This document shows positions 34,823-42,672 of a stretch of 64,000 nt of DNA, piece by piece (the first letter of the stretch is position 1; every line of letters begins with the position of its first letter). The DNA is from Roseburia_C amylophila. Lineage in GTDB: Bacteria; Bacillota; Clostridia; Lachnospirales; Lachnospiraceae. The notes beneath the pieces were generated by a model. The model made no database searches. It was not told where the DNA came from and saw nothing but the letters and a program-made list of their open reading frames with translations. The position numbers and the translations under genes are program-made. The stretch lies in NCBI RefSeq assembly GCF_025567465.1, contig NZ_JAOQKI010000011.1, forward strand, positions 1 through 64,000, read 5' to 3'.

Positions 34823-34851
34823 TTGATTTACCCCTGTATCCACGTTATAAT
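34823..34851 (+). promoter_or_regulatory. Promoter of the bile salt hydrolase gene
   Basis: TTGATT (34823-34828) and TATAAT (34846-34851) with a 17-bp spacer. AAAGGAGG lies before the ATG at 34922. Confidence 0.75.
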
Positions 34852-34921
34852 AGTCCTATTACATAAATCTGATTTTTCAGCAGAATACTAATACAAAAGA
34901 AAGATAAAAGGAGGCTATTTT

Positions 34922-35908
34922 ATGTGCACCGCAGCTACTTATCAAACAAAAAACTTCTACATGGGCAGAACCCTTGATTATGAATTTTCCTATGGCAATG
35001 AAGTCACCATTACCCCCCGCAACTATCCGTTTCATTTCCGTCATGCCGGGACTTTAAGCTCCCACTATGCCATGATTGGCATGGCTCATGTAGCACCGGA
35101 CAATGGTGTTGACTATCCTCTTTATTATGATGCCTGCAATGAAAAAGGTGTCTGCATGGCAGGGCTTAACTTTGTGGGAAATGCCGCTTATGCTGATATT
35201 ATTGATACAAAGGAAAATGTTGCACAGTTTGAATTTATTCCATGGATTCTAAGCCAGTGTGCTTCTGTTTCAGAAGCCAAAGAAAAATTAGTGCAGATGA
35301 ATCTCGTTGGAACTGTTTTTGCCAGCCATTTTCCGGCAGCACAGCTTCACTGGATGATTGCCGACAAAAGTGAAAACATCGTTGTGGAATCCATGGCAGA
35401 CGGGCTTCATATCTATGACAATCCTGCCGGTGTGCTGACCAACAATCCACCTTTTCCAATGCAGATGTTTGCTTTAAATAATTATGCGGCTCTCTCATCC
35501 AGGCAGCCGGAAAATCATTTTTCCGACAAACTCAACTTACAGGCTTACAGCCGCGGTATGGGGGCTTTGGGTCTGCCGGGCGATTTATCTTCCCAATCCC
35601 GTTTTATCCGGGTTGCTTTCACCAGACTACATTCCATTTCCGGCAGTTCAGAAATCGATAGTGTCAGCCAGTTCTTTCATATCTTAGGTTCCGTCGACCA
35701 GCAGCGGGGCTGCTGTGAAGTTGCTGATGGGAAATATGAAATTACAATCTACACTTCCTGCTGCAATACGGATAAGGGGATTTATTACTATACGACCTAT
35801 GATAATCATTCAATTAACGGAATCGATATGCATCATGAGAACCTGGACAGTGCAGAGTTAATCCGGTTTGCGGTTCTTGATGCAGGTGAGATTCACTGGC
35901 AGAATTAG
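34922..35908 (+). CDS. bsh: Choloylglycine hydrolase family (bile salt hydrolase)
   Basis: 328 residues. Ntn-hydrolase that removes glycine or taurine from conjugated bile salts. Catalytic Cys2 directly follows the initiator Met; Arg16, Asp19, Asn83 (in AGLNF), Asn174 (in GVLTNNPPF) and Arg227 (in SRFIRVAF) match the active-site set of characterised clostridial BSH enzymes. AGLNF with Asn, not Tyr, favours bile salt hydrolase over penicillin V acylase. No signal peptide, so cytosolic. It has its own promoter. The stop codon lies inside the left end of a long inverted repeat (35905-36427). Confidence 0.88.
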   Translation: MCTAATYQTKNFYMGRTLDYEFSYGNEVTITPRNYPFHFRHAGTLSSHYAMIGMAHVAPDNGVDYPLYYDACNEKGVCMAGLNFVGNAAYADIIDTKENVAQFEFIPWILSQCASVSEAKEKLVQMNLVGTVFASHFPAAQLHWMIADKSENIVVESMADGLHIYDNPAGVLTNNPPFPMQMFALNNYAALSSRQPENHFSDKLNLQAYSRGMGALGLPGDLSSQSRFIRVAFTRLHSISGSSEIDSVSQFFHILGSVDQQRGCCEVADGKYEITIYTSCCNTDKGIYYYTTYDNHSINGIDMHHENLDSAELIRFAVLDAGEIHWQN

Positions 35909-36427
35909 GGGATTGCGATGTGGAGATAACATTTAGAATCAAAGAATTTTGCAGCAGTCAAAGCACATCTGATTTTCTTTTATGTGAAATGTCAACCGTT
36001 CTTAGGGGTCTGTTTTTCTTGATGATAAACTGTCTTTTCTGTTGCTTTGACAGAATATTGGTACTGTCCGTCGAGGACAGATGCCACCTAATGTCTGCAA
36101 GGGGCACTGGGAATTTCGATATACTTTTCATTTCATCTGGCAACCGGCACAAATTCACATCCATGTTCAATTGTGCCTCGCTGGTACATCCCTGTACCAG
36201 CGTTGCCTGTTGCCAGACGAAATTCCAAGTGCCCCTAACAGCCCTTATCAGGCATCTGCACTTCGACGATCAGTACCAATATTTTGTCAAACATAGAAAA
36301 GACGGTTTTTATCGTAAAAAGAAAAACAGACCTCTTAGAACGGTGACGTTTCATCATATGAAAATCAATGTGCTTCGACTGCTGCAAAATTTTTTAATAA
36401 ATTTTCTCCCACATCGCAATCCCCTAA
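35905..36427. repeat. Foldback element, copy 1 (523 bp, long imperfect inverted repeat)
   Basis: The outer ends TTAGGGGATTGCGATGTGG and CCACATCGCAATCCCCTAA are perfect inverted copies. Inner matches include GCAGCAGTCAAAGCACAT / ATGTGCTTCGACTGCTGC and further stretches through most of both arms. The core 36101-36235 contains nested hairpins at 36146-36177 and 36179-36202 and is shared with copy 2 (45643-45876). Compensatory differences between copies preserve the pairing. Open frames here (for example 35920-36441) are by-products. It may be a structured RNA gene or a foldback transposable element; no transposase or target duplication was seen. Confidence 0.8.
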
Positions 36428-36439
36428 TGGATGACATAT

Positions 36440-36475
36440 AAAAGGAGCAGACCCGCATCAAAAGTCTGCTCCCTT
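36440..36475 (-). terminator. Terminator of the PHP gene
   Basis: AAGGAGCAGAC and GTCTGCTCC pair across an 11-nt loop, followed on the minus strand by TTTTATAT. Confidence 0.65.
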
Positions 36476-36513
36476 TACGTCCAAAGTATTTTGTGTGTAT
36501 TGTAATGTTCCTT

Positions 36514-36544
36514 ACAAGAGTTAGTTTATGCTAACTCTTGTTTT
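36514..36544 (+). terminator. Hairpin with T-tract
   Basis: CAAGAGTTAG and CTAACTCTTG form a 10-bp stem followed by TTTT on the plus strand, downstream of bsh and the foldback element. Confidence 0.6.
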
Positions 36545-36590
36545 CTGTCAATACCGCTGTTGATATTCTTTTCTCACCTGTGATAACTCC

Positions 36591-37322
36591 TTATAGATGT
36601 TCCGGTGATTTAAAATAATTCAAAAAACTCTTCGCCAGTTCCACATTGGTATTGACCACCAGTTCTTCCGGGAAATCTACCATCTGAATAACTTCCAATG
36701 GATATTGATGATTCCCAACTGCAGTATCCACATGCGCATCGGAATCCATGATAACCGGAACTTTATATTCCTTGCAAAGTTCTAACATTTTGCAGCTGTT
36801 TTCCTTCGTATTCTGCCGGAAGCCACCCGGTGTCAGGGAGCCATTGTTGACCTCTAACAATACATGATGTTCCTTTGCACCTTCCACCAATGCACGATAA
36901 TCCACCGGATAATAAGAATCATCCGGATGTCCGATAATATTTACATAGGGATTTTTCATCACATTCAGATAAGTTTTCGTATTTTCTTCTATGGTTCCCG
37001 GATGAAAACACGGACCATGCATACTTGCAACGCACAAATCCATCTGCTTCAAGGTACGCTCCGGCAGATCCACATGCCCTTCCATATCCATGATATTAAG
37101 TTCTGCGCCAAACAGCGTATACATTTCTCCATGCTTTCTTTCCAGCACGCGAAGATTATTAAAATATAACTCGCTGCAGGTTCCCGGCATTTTCGGAGCA
37201 TGCTCTGTAATACCAAAGAGCCGGATTCCTTTCTGCTCTGCCGCCTTTATCATTGCTTCAATAGTACTGTAAGCATGTCCGCTTGCAATTGTATGAGTAT
37301 GAAGGTCTACGTAGTCGTTCAT
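36591..37322 (-). CDS. PHP-domain phosphatase (YcdX-like)
   Basis: 243 residues. Metal-dependent phosphoesterase of the PHP superfamily; metal motifs DLHTHTIASGHAYST at the N-terminus, ITEHAP, MHGPCFHPG, GHPDD and DSDAHVD near the end are all present. Length fits the stand-alone YcdX type, not DNA polymerase PHP domains. Substrate unknown. Monocistronic, divergent from the substrate-binding protein gene. Confidence 0.88.
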   Translation of the reverse strand: MNDYVDLHTHTIASGHAYSTIEAMIKAAEQKGIRLFGITEHAPKMPGTCSELYFNNLRVLERKHGEMYTLFGAELNIMDMEGHVDLPERTLKQMDLCVASMHGPCFHPGTIEENTKTYLNVMKNPYVNIIGHPDDSYYPVDYRALVEGAKEHHVLLEVNNGSLTPGGFRQNTKENSCKMLELCKEYKVPVIMDSDAHVDTAVGNHQYPLEVIQMVDFPEELVVNTNVELAKSFLNYFKSPEHL

Positions 37323-37452
37323 GTTCTGTTCTCCTTTTATATCTCTTGTCTTAATACTGTTTTCTAAATTTCAGACAATCCTATCCTATTCATCATAGCA
37401 CATTTTCATCTGTCTTTCATACTATAATACAAATGTCTTTTAAGGATGCTCT

Positions 37453-38457
37453 ATGAAACGATTTTATAAAAAAGGTATTTCTCTTTTCTTAATTCTTCTT
37501 ATGTCCTTCCCGCTTTGTGCCTGCAAATCAGATGATTCTAAAGCATTAACAACCGTAAAATTAAATGAAGTGGCACATTCCATCTTTTACGCACCGATGT
37601 ATGTGGCCATCGAAAAAGGCTACTTTGAAGATGAGGGAATCGAGCTCTCATTGACCACCGGCTTTGGAGCGGATAAAACTATGGCTGCCGTTGTTTCCGG
37701 GGATGCAGATGTAGGGTTCATGGGAACAGAGGCAAGCATTTATGCCTACACGGAAGGTGCAAAAGACCATGTCATCAATTTTGCACAGCTTACCCAGCGT
37801 GCCGGTAACTTTGTGGTTGCAAGGGAAAACACCGATTCCTTTTCCTATGAAGATATGATTGGAAAAGATGTGCTGGGCGGAAGAGCCGGTGGCACACCGG
37901 AAATGGTATATGAATATGTACTCCGGGAAAATGGTGTTTCTCCTTCCGAAGTCAAAATCGACCAGAGTATTGACTTTGGTTCTACCGCAGCGGCTTTTTC
38001 CGGCGGGCAGGGAGATTATACCATTGAATTTGAACCATCCGCTACTGCTTTGGAGCAGTCCGGTGACGGCTATGTGGTAGCCTCCATTGGCGTGGATTCC
38101 GGCTACCTTCCATATACTGCTTTTTGTGCCAAAGAAAGCTATCTTAAGGAAAATGCCGACCTTATCCAGCATTTCACCAATGCTTTACAGAAAGGCATGG
38201 ATTATGTAGCAGGTCACAGTCCGGAAGAAATTGCCTCTGTCATTGTACCGCAGTTTAGCGAAACAGATCTTAAAACCCTTACACTTATTGTAAGCCGCTA
38301 CTATGACCAGGAAACCTGGAACACAGATTTAATACTCCGGGAAGAAGGCTATGACTTAATGCTTACTATTTTAGAAGAGTCTGGTGTTCTCTCCGGTGCC
38401 GCTCCTTATGAAGATCTTGTAAATACAGATTTTGCCGAAAAAGCATCGACACTGTAG
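37453..38457 (+). CDS. ABC transporter substrate-binding lipoprotein (SsuA/THI5-like)
   Basis: 334 residues. Lipobox LCAC after signal KKGISLFLILLMSFP. The body has the NMT1/THI5/SsuA pattern: VKLNEVAHSIFYAPMYVAIE, KGYFEDEGIELSLTTGFGAD, VVSGDADVGFMGTEASIYAY and FTNALQKGMDYVAG. Such proteins bind nitrate, sulphonates or thiamine or riboflavin precursors; the ligand cannot be chosen here. No permease or ATPase gene is adjacent, so its transporter is elsewhere. Confidence 0.87.
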   Translation: MKRFYKKGISLFLILLMSFPLCACKSDDSKALTTVKLNEVAHSIFYAPMYVAIEKGYFEDEGIELSLTTGFGADKTMAAVVSGDADVGFMGTEASIYAYTEGAKDHVINFAQLTQRAGNFVVARENTDSFSYEDMIGKDVLGGRAGGTPEMVYEYVLRENGVSPSEVKIDQSIDFGSTAAAFSGGQGDYTIEFEPSATALEQSGDGYVVASIGVDSGYLPYTAFCAKESYLKENADLIQHFTNALQKGMDYVAGHSPEEIASVIVPQFSETDLKTLTLIVSRYYDQETWNTDLILREEGYDLMLTILEESGVLSGAAPYEDLVNTDFAEKASTL

Positions 38458-38490
38458 TTTAAAGTATTAGAAATTAAATCATTATTAAAC

Positions 38491-38624
38491 AAAGAATGTT
38501 CCTTAGCACATTTTCGCACCTGCGGCGGTCGCTTGCGACATCTACCTTATACGCCGCAGTGCGCATCCTCGCGGAGCGTTTTTAACTTTACAGGAAAGCA
38601 ATTTCCTGTAAAGTTAAAAAGCAC
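38491..38624. repeat. Dispersed intergenic repeat, copy 2
   Basis: Shares AAGAATGT.CCTT.GCACAT and CATCCTCGCGGAGCGTTTTT with copy 1 (30919-30996), followed by the hairpin ACTTTACAGGAAA / TTTCCTGTAAAGT. An additional 45 bases with a TGCGGCG / CGCCGCA dyad are inserted between the two shared blocks. Confidence 0.75.
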
Positions 38625-38669
38625 AGAATATATAGTAAATAACATTACTATACACGCTGTGCTTTTTAT
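38612..38669. terminator. Bidirectional terminator between the lipoprotein and the exporter genes
   Basis: AAAAAGCACAG and CTGTGCTTTTT arms with a long A+T-rich loop that itself contains a TATAGTAA / TTACTATA dyad. Confidence 0.7.
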
Positions 38670-38700
38670 CACTTAGATATCCTTTTTACATTCCACCCTG

Positions 38701-39168
38701 TTAGCGAATCATAGAAAATGCACCAACACTGATTAACATCATAATTACACCAGCCAGCAATACGCCAAGCATCACTGCGATAACAGATGATTTAAAATCC
38801 ATATCTAAGATGCTGGCTGCCAGAGTTCCTGTCCAGGCTCCGGTTCCCGGCACCGGGATTCCAACAAAGAGCAGTAATGCCAGGAACAATCCTCTTCCTG
38901 CCTTTGCCTGCAGCTTCTTGCCGCCCTTTTCACCTTTTTCTAAGCACCAAGTGAAAAATTTTCCGATAACCGGCTTATCTGCACCCCAAATCAGTACTTT
39001 TCTTGCAAAGAAATAAATAAATGGTACCGGCAGCATATTTCCAATGATGGAAATAATATAAGATGGTATCAATGGAAGTCCAAAGCCCTGTGAAAATGGA
39101 ATCGCTCCCCTCAGTTCAATCAGTGGTACCATGGAAACAAAAAATACAATCAGATAATGTAATAACAT
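38701..39168 (-). CDS. Small multidrug export family membrane protein (COG2426-like)
   Basis: 155 residues, four membrane helices. The signatures MVPLIELRGAIPFSQGFGLP and FVGIPVPGTGAWTGTLAASI are typical of the 'small multidrug export protein' family (Pfam Sm_multidrug_ex). Actual transport is poorly established for the family. It lies 20 nt after hisC and is probably co-transcribed. Confidence 0.87.
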   Translation of the reverse strand: MLLHYLIVFFVSMVPLIELRGAIPFSQGFGLPLIPSYIISIIGNMLPVPFIYFFARKVLIWGADKPVIGKFFTWCLEKGEKGGKKLQAKAGRGLFLALLLFVGIPVPGTGAWTGTLAASILDMDFKSSVIAVMLGVLLAGVIMMLISVGAFSMIR

Positions 39169-39188
39169 AATACTCCTTTCCTAATGAA

Positions 39189-40250
39189 TTATGACTGTTT
39201 ATAGTTTTTCAAAAACGTAATCAGCGTATTCATTTCTTCATCTGTACCAATGGTAATACGCAGGTAATTTGCAATCCGCTCCGGTTTGGAGAAATGACGG
39301 ACATAAATGTCCTTCTTCTTCAAATCTTCAAACAGCTTCTCCATGGAAATCGTATCGTGGGTTACAAAGAGGAAGTTGCTCTTTGAATCATCCATCCGGT
39401 ATCCCAGTGCCCGAAGTTCTTCCTTGGTACGCTCTCTCGTTGCAATAATCTTCTGTGTTGTCTTTTTAAAATAAGCTTCATCCAAAATAGCAGCCGTTCC
39501 CATTTCAATCGTAAGGGAATTTAAGGTGTAAGAATTAAATGAATATTTAACATCGTTCAAATATTTGATTAATTCAGGCTGTGCCATCGCATATCCAATC
39601 CGCATGCCTGCCATGGAACGGGATTTGCTAAAGGTCTGGACTACCAATACATTGTCATATTTATCAATAAGCGGCAATGCAGATGTTCCACCAAAATCAA
39701 TATATGCTTCATCCACAATAACAATGACATCCGGATTCTGTGCAATGATGCGTTCCACATCTTCTAACGGAAGCAGCTTTCCTGTCGGTGCGTTTGGATT
39801 TGGAAATACAATTCCTCCGTTTTCCCCAGCATAATCCTCCGGGCAAATTGTAAAATTCCTATCCAGCGGAATCTGCTTATATGGAATACGGAATTCCTCT
39901 GCCCAGACATCATAGAAAGAATAAGTAATATCTGGAAACAGAATCGGACGATTAGAATTAAAAAATGTCATAAAGCACATGGCAAGTACATCATCTGAGC
40001 CAACGCCCACAAATACCTGATTGGAATTTAAACCATATCGTTCTGCAATTGCGTCCGTCAGTTTCTCAATCTTTGGATCCGGATAAAGACGCAGCCGGTC
40101 GGTATCAAAAGAGGTTAAAACATCCTTTACTCCCGGTGCCGGTGGATACGGATTCTCATTGGTATTCAGTTTTATCATTTTCTCTTTCTTCGGCTGTTCT
40201 CCCGGAATATACGGGATAACTTTGCGTATGTTATTTTCCCATGCTTTCAT
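39189..40250 (-). CDS. hisC: Histidinol-phosphate aminotransferase
   Basis: 353 residues, class I/II PLP enzyme of histidine synthesis. Signatures: IKLNTNENPYPPAPGVKDVL at the N-terminus, VGVGSDDVLAM, FPNPNAPTG, VDEAYIDFGG and PLP lysine in TFSKSRSMAGMRIGY. No other his genes are next to it; it lies between another aminotransferase and the small exporter. Confidence 0.9.
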   Translation of the reverse strand: MKAWENNIRKVIPYIPGEQPKKEKMIKLNTNENPYPPAPGVKDVLTSFDTDRLRLYPDPKIEKLTDAIAERYGLNSNQVFVGVGSDDVLAMCFMTFFNSNRPILFPDITYSFYDVWAEEFRIPYKQIPLDRNFTICPEDYAGENGGIVFPNPNAPTGKLLPLEDVERIIAQNPDVIVIVDEAYIDFGGTSALPLIDKYDNVLVVQTFSKSRSMAGMRIGYAMAQPELIKYLNDVKYSFNSYTLNSLTIEMGTAAILDEAYFKKTTQKIIATRERTKEELRALGYRMDDSKSNFLFVTHDTISMEKLFEDLKKKDIYVRHFSKPERIANYLRITIGTDEEMNTLITFLKNYKQS

Positions 40251-40305
40251 GTCTTACTCCTTCTATCTGCTGCTTGATTTTATCATTCTTTCGTTTTCCG
40301 ATTTT

Positions 40306-41505
40306 TTATTCTGCTGCCTTCAGTCCATACTCTGCTGCCAGCTTTGCAAATGCCTGCATGGAATTTACTACTGTCTCATAAGAAGTGCAGTATGCAAGGC
40401 GTACATAACCGCCATAGCCGAAGGCACTTCCTTTTACCAGAATCAAATGGTATTTCTTCGCAGCTTCTACAAATTCTTCTTCCTTTGCAACCGGAGATTT
40501 CAGCCACAGATAAAATGCTCCCTGTGGTTTAATGCAGGTGAATCCAAGCTTCGTCAGTCCTTCATATAAAGCAATACGGTTGCGGTCATAAAATTCAAGA
40601 TTGGTCTTTTCCTTTAAGCACTCTGCCACTGCTTTCTGAATGAGGGATGGTGCATTTACAAAGCCAAGAGTACGGTTTGATACGGTAATTCCCTCGATTA
40701 ATTCTGCGGAATCTGCCGCTTCATCCGGCACTACCACATAACCGATCCGCTCGCCCGGAAGTGATAAAGATTTACTGAAGGAATATCCTACCAGCGTATC
40801 TTTATAATATTTCGTCAGGAAATTCTCCTGTACGCCGTCGTAAACCAGTTCACGGTATGGTTCATCGGAAATAAGATAAATATCGGTTCCAAATTCCTCT
40901 TCCTTCGCAGTTAAAATTCTGGCAATCTCTTTTAAGGTTGCATCTGAATATACCACTCCGGTCGGGTTGTTCGGATTGTTGATGATAACCGCTCTTGTAT
41001 CTTTTGTAATTTTTCGTTCAAAGTCTGCTAAATCCGGCATAAAATCTGCTTCATTTGGCATGACTTCCACAATCTTTGCATCGAAGTTTGCGGCATAGCT
41101 TTTATATTCACCAAAATACGGAGCAAATACCATAACTTCATTGCCCGGATCTAAAATCGTCTTAAAAATAATATTCAGACCGCCTGCTGCACCAACTGTC
41201 ATAATCAGGTTCTTCCCATGGAAATTGGTTCCGAAGCGTTCATTTAAGTTCTCTGCAATTGCCTCCCTTACTTCCTCATAGCCTGCATTTGCCATATATC
41301 CATGCACCACAAGCGGGTCTTCTTTATCCAAAATATCATAAATTGCTGTCTTAATTTTTTCCGGTGCTGGTGTAGCCGGATTGCCAAGGCTGAAATCATA
41401 CACATTTTCTGCCCCATATCTGGCAGCCATTTCTTTTCCTTCCATAAACATGGCACGAATTGCAGAGCTTCCTGCCATTGCCTGTTTTATCTTTTTTGAC
41501 AACAT
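40306..41505 (-). CDS. Pyridoxal-phosphate-dependent aminotransferase (aspartate-type)
   Basis: 399 residues, class I aminotransferase. Landmarks: YDFSLGNPATPAP, MTVGAAGGLN, INNPNNPTGVVY, ISDEPYREL and PLP lysine in SFSKSLSLPGERIGYV. Probably transaminates aspartate or another amino acid; the exact substrate is not readable. It lies 55 nt upstream of hisC on the same strand. Confidence 0.9.
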   Translation of the reverse strand: MLSKKIKQAMAGSSAIRAMFMEGKEMAARYGAENVYDFSLGNPATPAPEKIKTAIYDILDKEDPLVVHGYMANAGYEEVREAIAENLNERFGTNFHGKNLIMTVGAAGGLNIIFKTILDPGNEVMVFAPYFGEYKSYAANFDAKIVEVMPNEADFMPDLADFERKITKDTRAVIINNPNNPTGVVYSDATLKEIARILTAKEEEFGTDIYLISDEPYRELVYDGVQENFLTKYYKDTLVGYSFSKSLSLPGERIGYVVVPDEAADSAELIEGITVSNRTLGFVNAPSLIQKAVAECLKEKTNLEFYDRNRIALYEGLTKLGFTCIKPQGAFYLWLKSPVAKEEEFVEAAKKYHLILVKGSAFGYGGYVRLAYCTSYETVVNSMQAFAKLAAEYGLKAAE

Positions 41506-41564
41506 ATCTTATGCCTTCTTTCTCTTTCTATTCTGTTACAGTATAGCTGAGACTATCCGTAAAA

Positions 41565-42464
41565 TCAATCTGTTTTCTTGTTTCCGATGGGAATCTGCGT
41601 GATAATAATTGCCACAAACATCAATACGCAGCCTAAAATTTCTTTTGGTGATAATACCTGTCCCAAGATCACCCAGCCAGCCAGTGCGGAAATCACGGAT
41701 TCCAGGCTCATAATAAGGGATGCGATAACCGGGTTGATGCCTTTCTGTCCTACAATCTGCAAGGTGTAGCCAACGCCGCAGGAAAGAAGTCCCGCATACA
41801 ACAAAGGCAGCCATGCCGCCTGAATATTGGAAATGTCCGGTGTCTCTGTAAACAGCATTCCTACTGCTGAAAGTACTCCGCATACAAAAAACTGTATACA
41901 GGACATTTTTACGCCGTCTACCTTCGGCGAAAAATAATCAACCACCAGTATATGAAAGGAAAATGCCAGTGCACATAAAAGAAGCATGATGTCTGCCCGC
42001 TCAATGGTAAAACTGCCGTCCTTCATACAAAGCAGATACATTCCCACAACTGCCAGTGCTACACAAAACCACAGCTTGATTCCCGGACGCTTTCCAATAA
42101 AGATGCCGATAACCGGAATCATCACAATATACAACGCCGTAAAAAAGCCAGATTTACCAACGCTTGCTTCCATAATGCCAAACTGCTGCAGATTGGATGC
42201 AATGCAAAGAATTACACCACAGGCAATTCCGCCTGCCCACAAAGTCTTTTTATCCTCTTTTTCCTGATTTTCTGCTCCTGTCTCTTTCTTTTTCTTTAAA
42301 ACCAGAATAACCGGGATTAGCACCAGTCCCCCCAGAACGCACCGGATTGCGTTAAAGGTAAATGGACCAATATATTCCATGCCCACGCTCTGGGCTACAA
42401 AAGCAACGCCCCAGATGGTTGCGGTCAATAATAATATCAAAGAACTCTTTATCTGCTGTTTCAT
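41565..42464 (-). CDS. EamA/DMT-family transporter
   Basis: 299 residues with ten predicted membrane helices and two EamA repeats. Signatures AAFVAQSVGMEYIGPFTFNA-like in the first repeat and VIASLIMSLESVISALAGWV in the second; IPIGNKKTD at the C-terminus. Metabolite or drug exporter of unknown specificity. Same strand as the two aminotransferase genes downstream, consistent with amino-acid-related export, which is inference. Confidence 0.88.
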   Translation of the reverse strand: MKQQIKSSLILLLTATIWGVAFVAQSVGMEYIGPFTFNAIRCVLGGLVLIPVILVLKKKKETGAENQEKEDKKTLWAGGIACGVILCIASNLQQFGIMEASVGKSGFFTALYIVMIPVIGIFIGKRPGIKLWFCVALAVVGMYLLCMKDGSFTIERADIMLLLCALAFSFHILVVDYFSPKVDGVKMSCIQFFVCGVLSAVGMLFTETPDISNIQAAWLPLLYAGLLSCGVGYTLQIVGQKGINPVIASLIMSLESVISALAGWVILGQVLSPKEILGCVLMFVAIIITQIPIGNKKTD

Positions 42465-42561
42465 AAAATCTCCATTCTGCCCTTATTCTTTTGCATAATT
42501 TATCATATTGCTCTTATATTAATGCATTTCTTTCCTTCTTGCAAGAGTCATAACATACAAC

Positions 42562-42633
42562 AAAGAGCATCAAAGGCGGTGTTTTTCATCCTTCCCATTG
42601 GATGACACCTTATGCCAATGATGCTCTTTTCTT
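42562..42633. terminator. Long hairpin terminator downstream of galT
   Basis: Outer arms AAAGAGCATCA / TGATGCTCTTT and inner arms GGTGT..TCATCC / GGATGACACC make one long hairpin. The T-tract is better on the plus strand. Confidence 0.55.
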
Positions 42634-42672
42634 ATGTTAACCAGAATCCCTCTCCCGGATAAACGCCTTTTT

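Noticed and set aside
35920..36441. Open frames within the foldback element, including a 173-codon plus frame and minus frames starting MNMDVNL in both copies
   Set aside because: They follow from the inverted-repeat sequence, lack ribosome binding sites and differ between copies outside the structural core. The changes favour base pairing over amino acid conservation.
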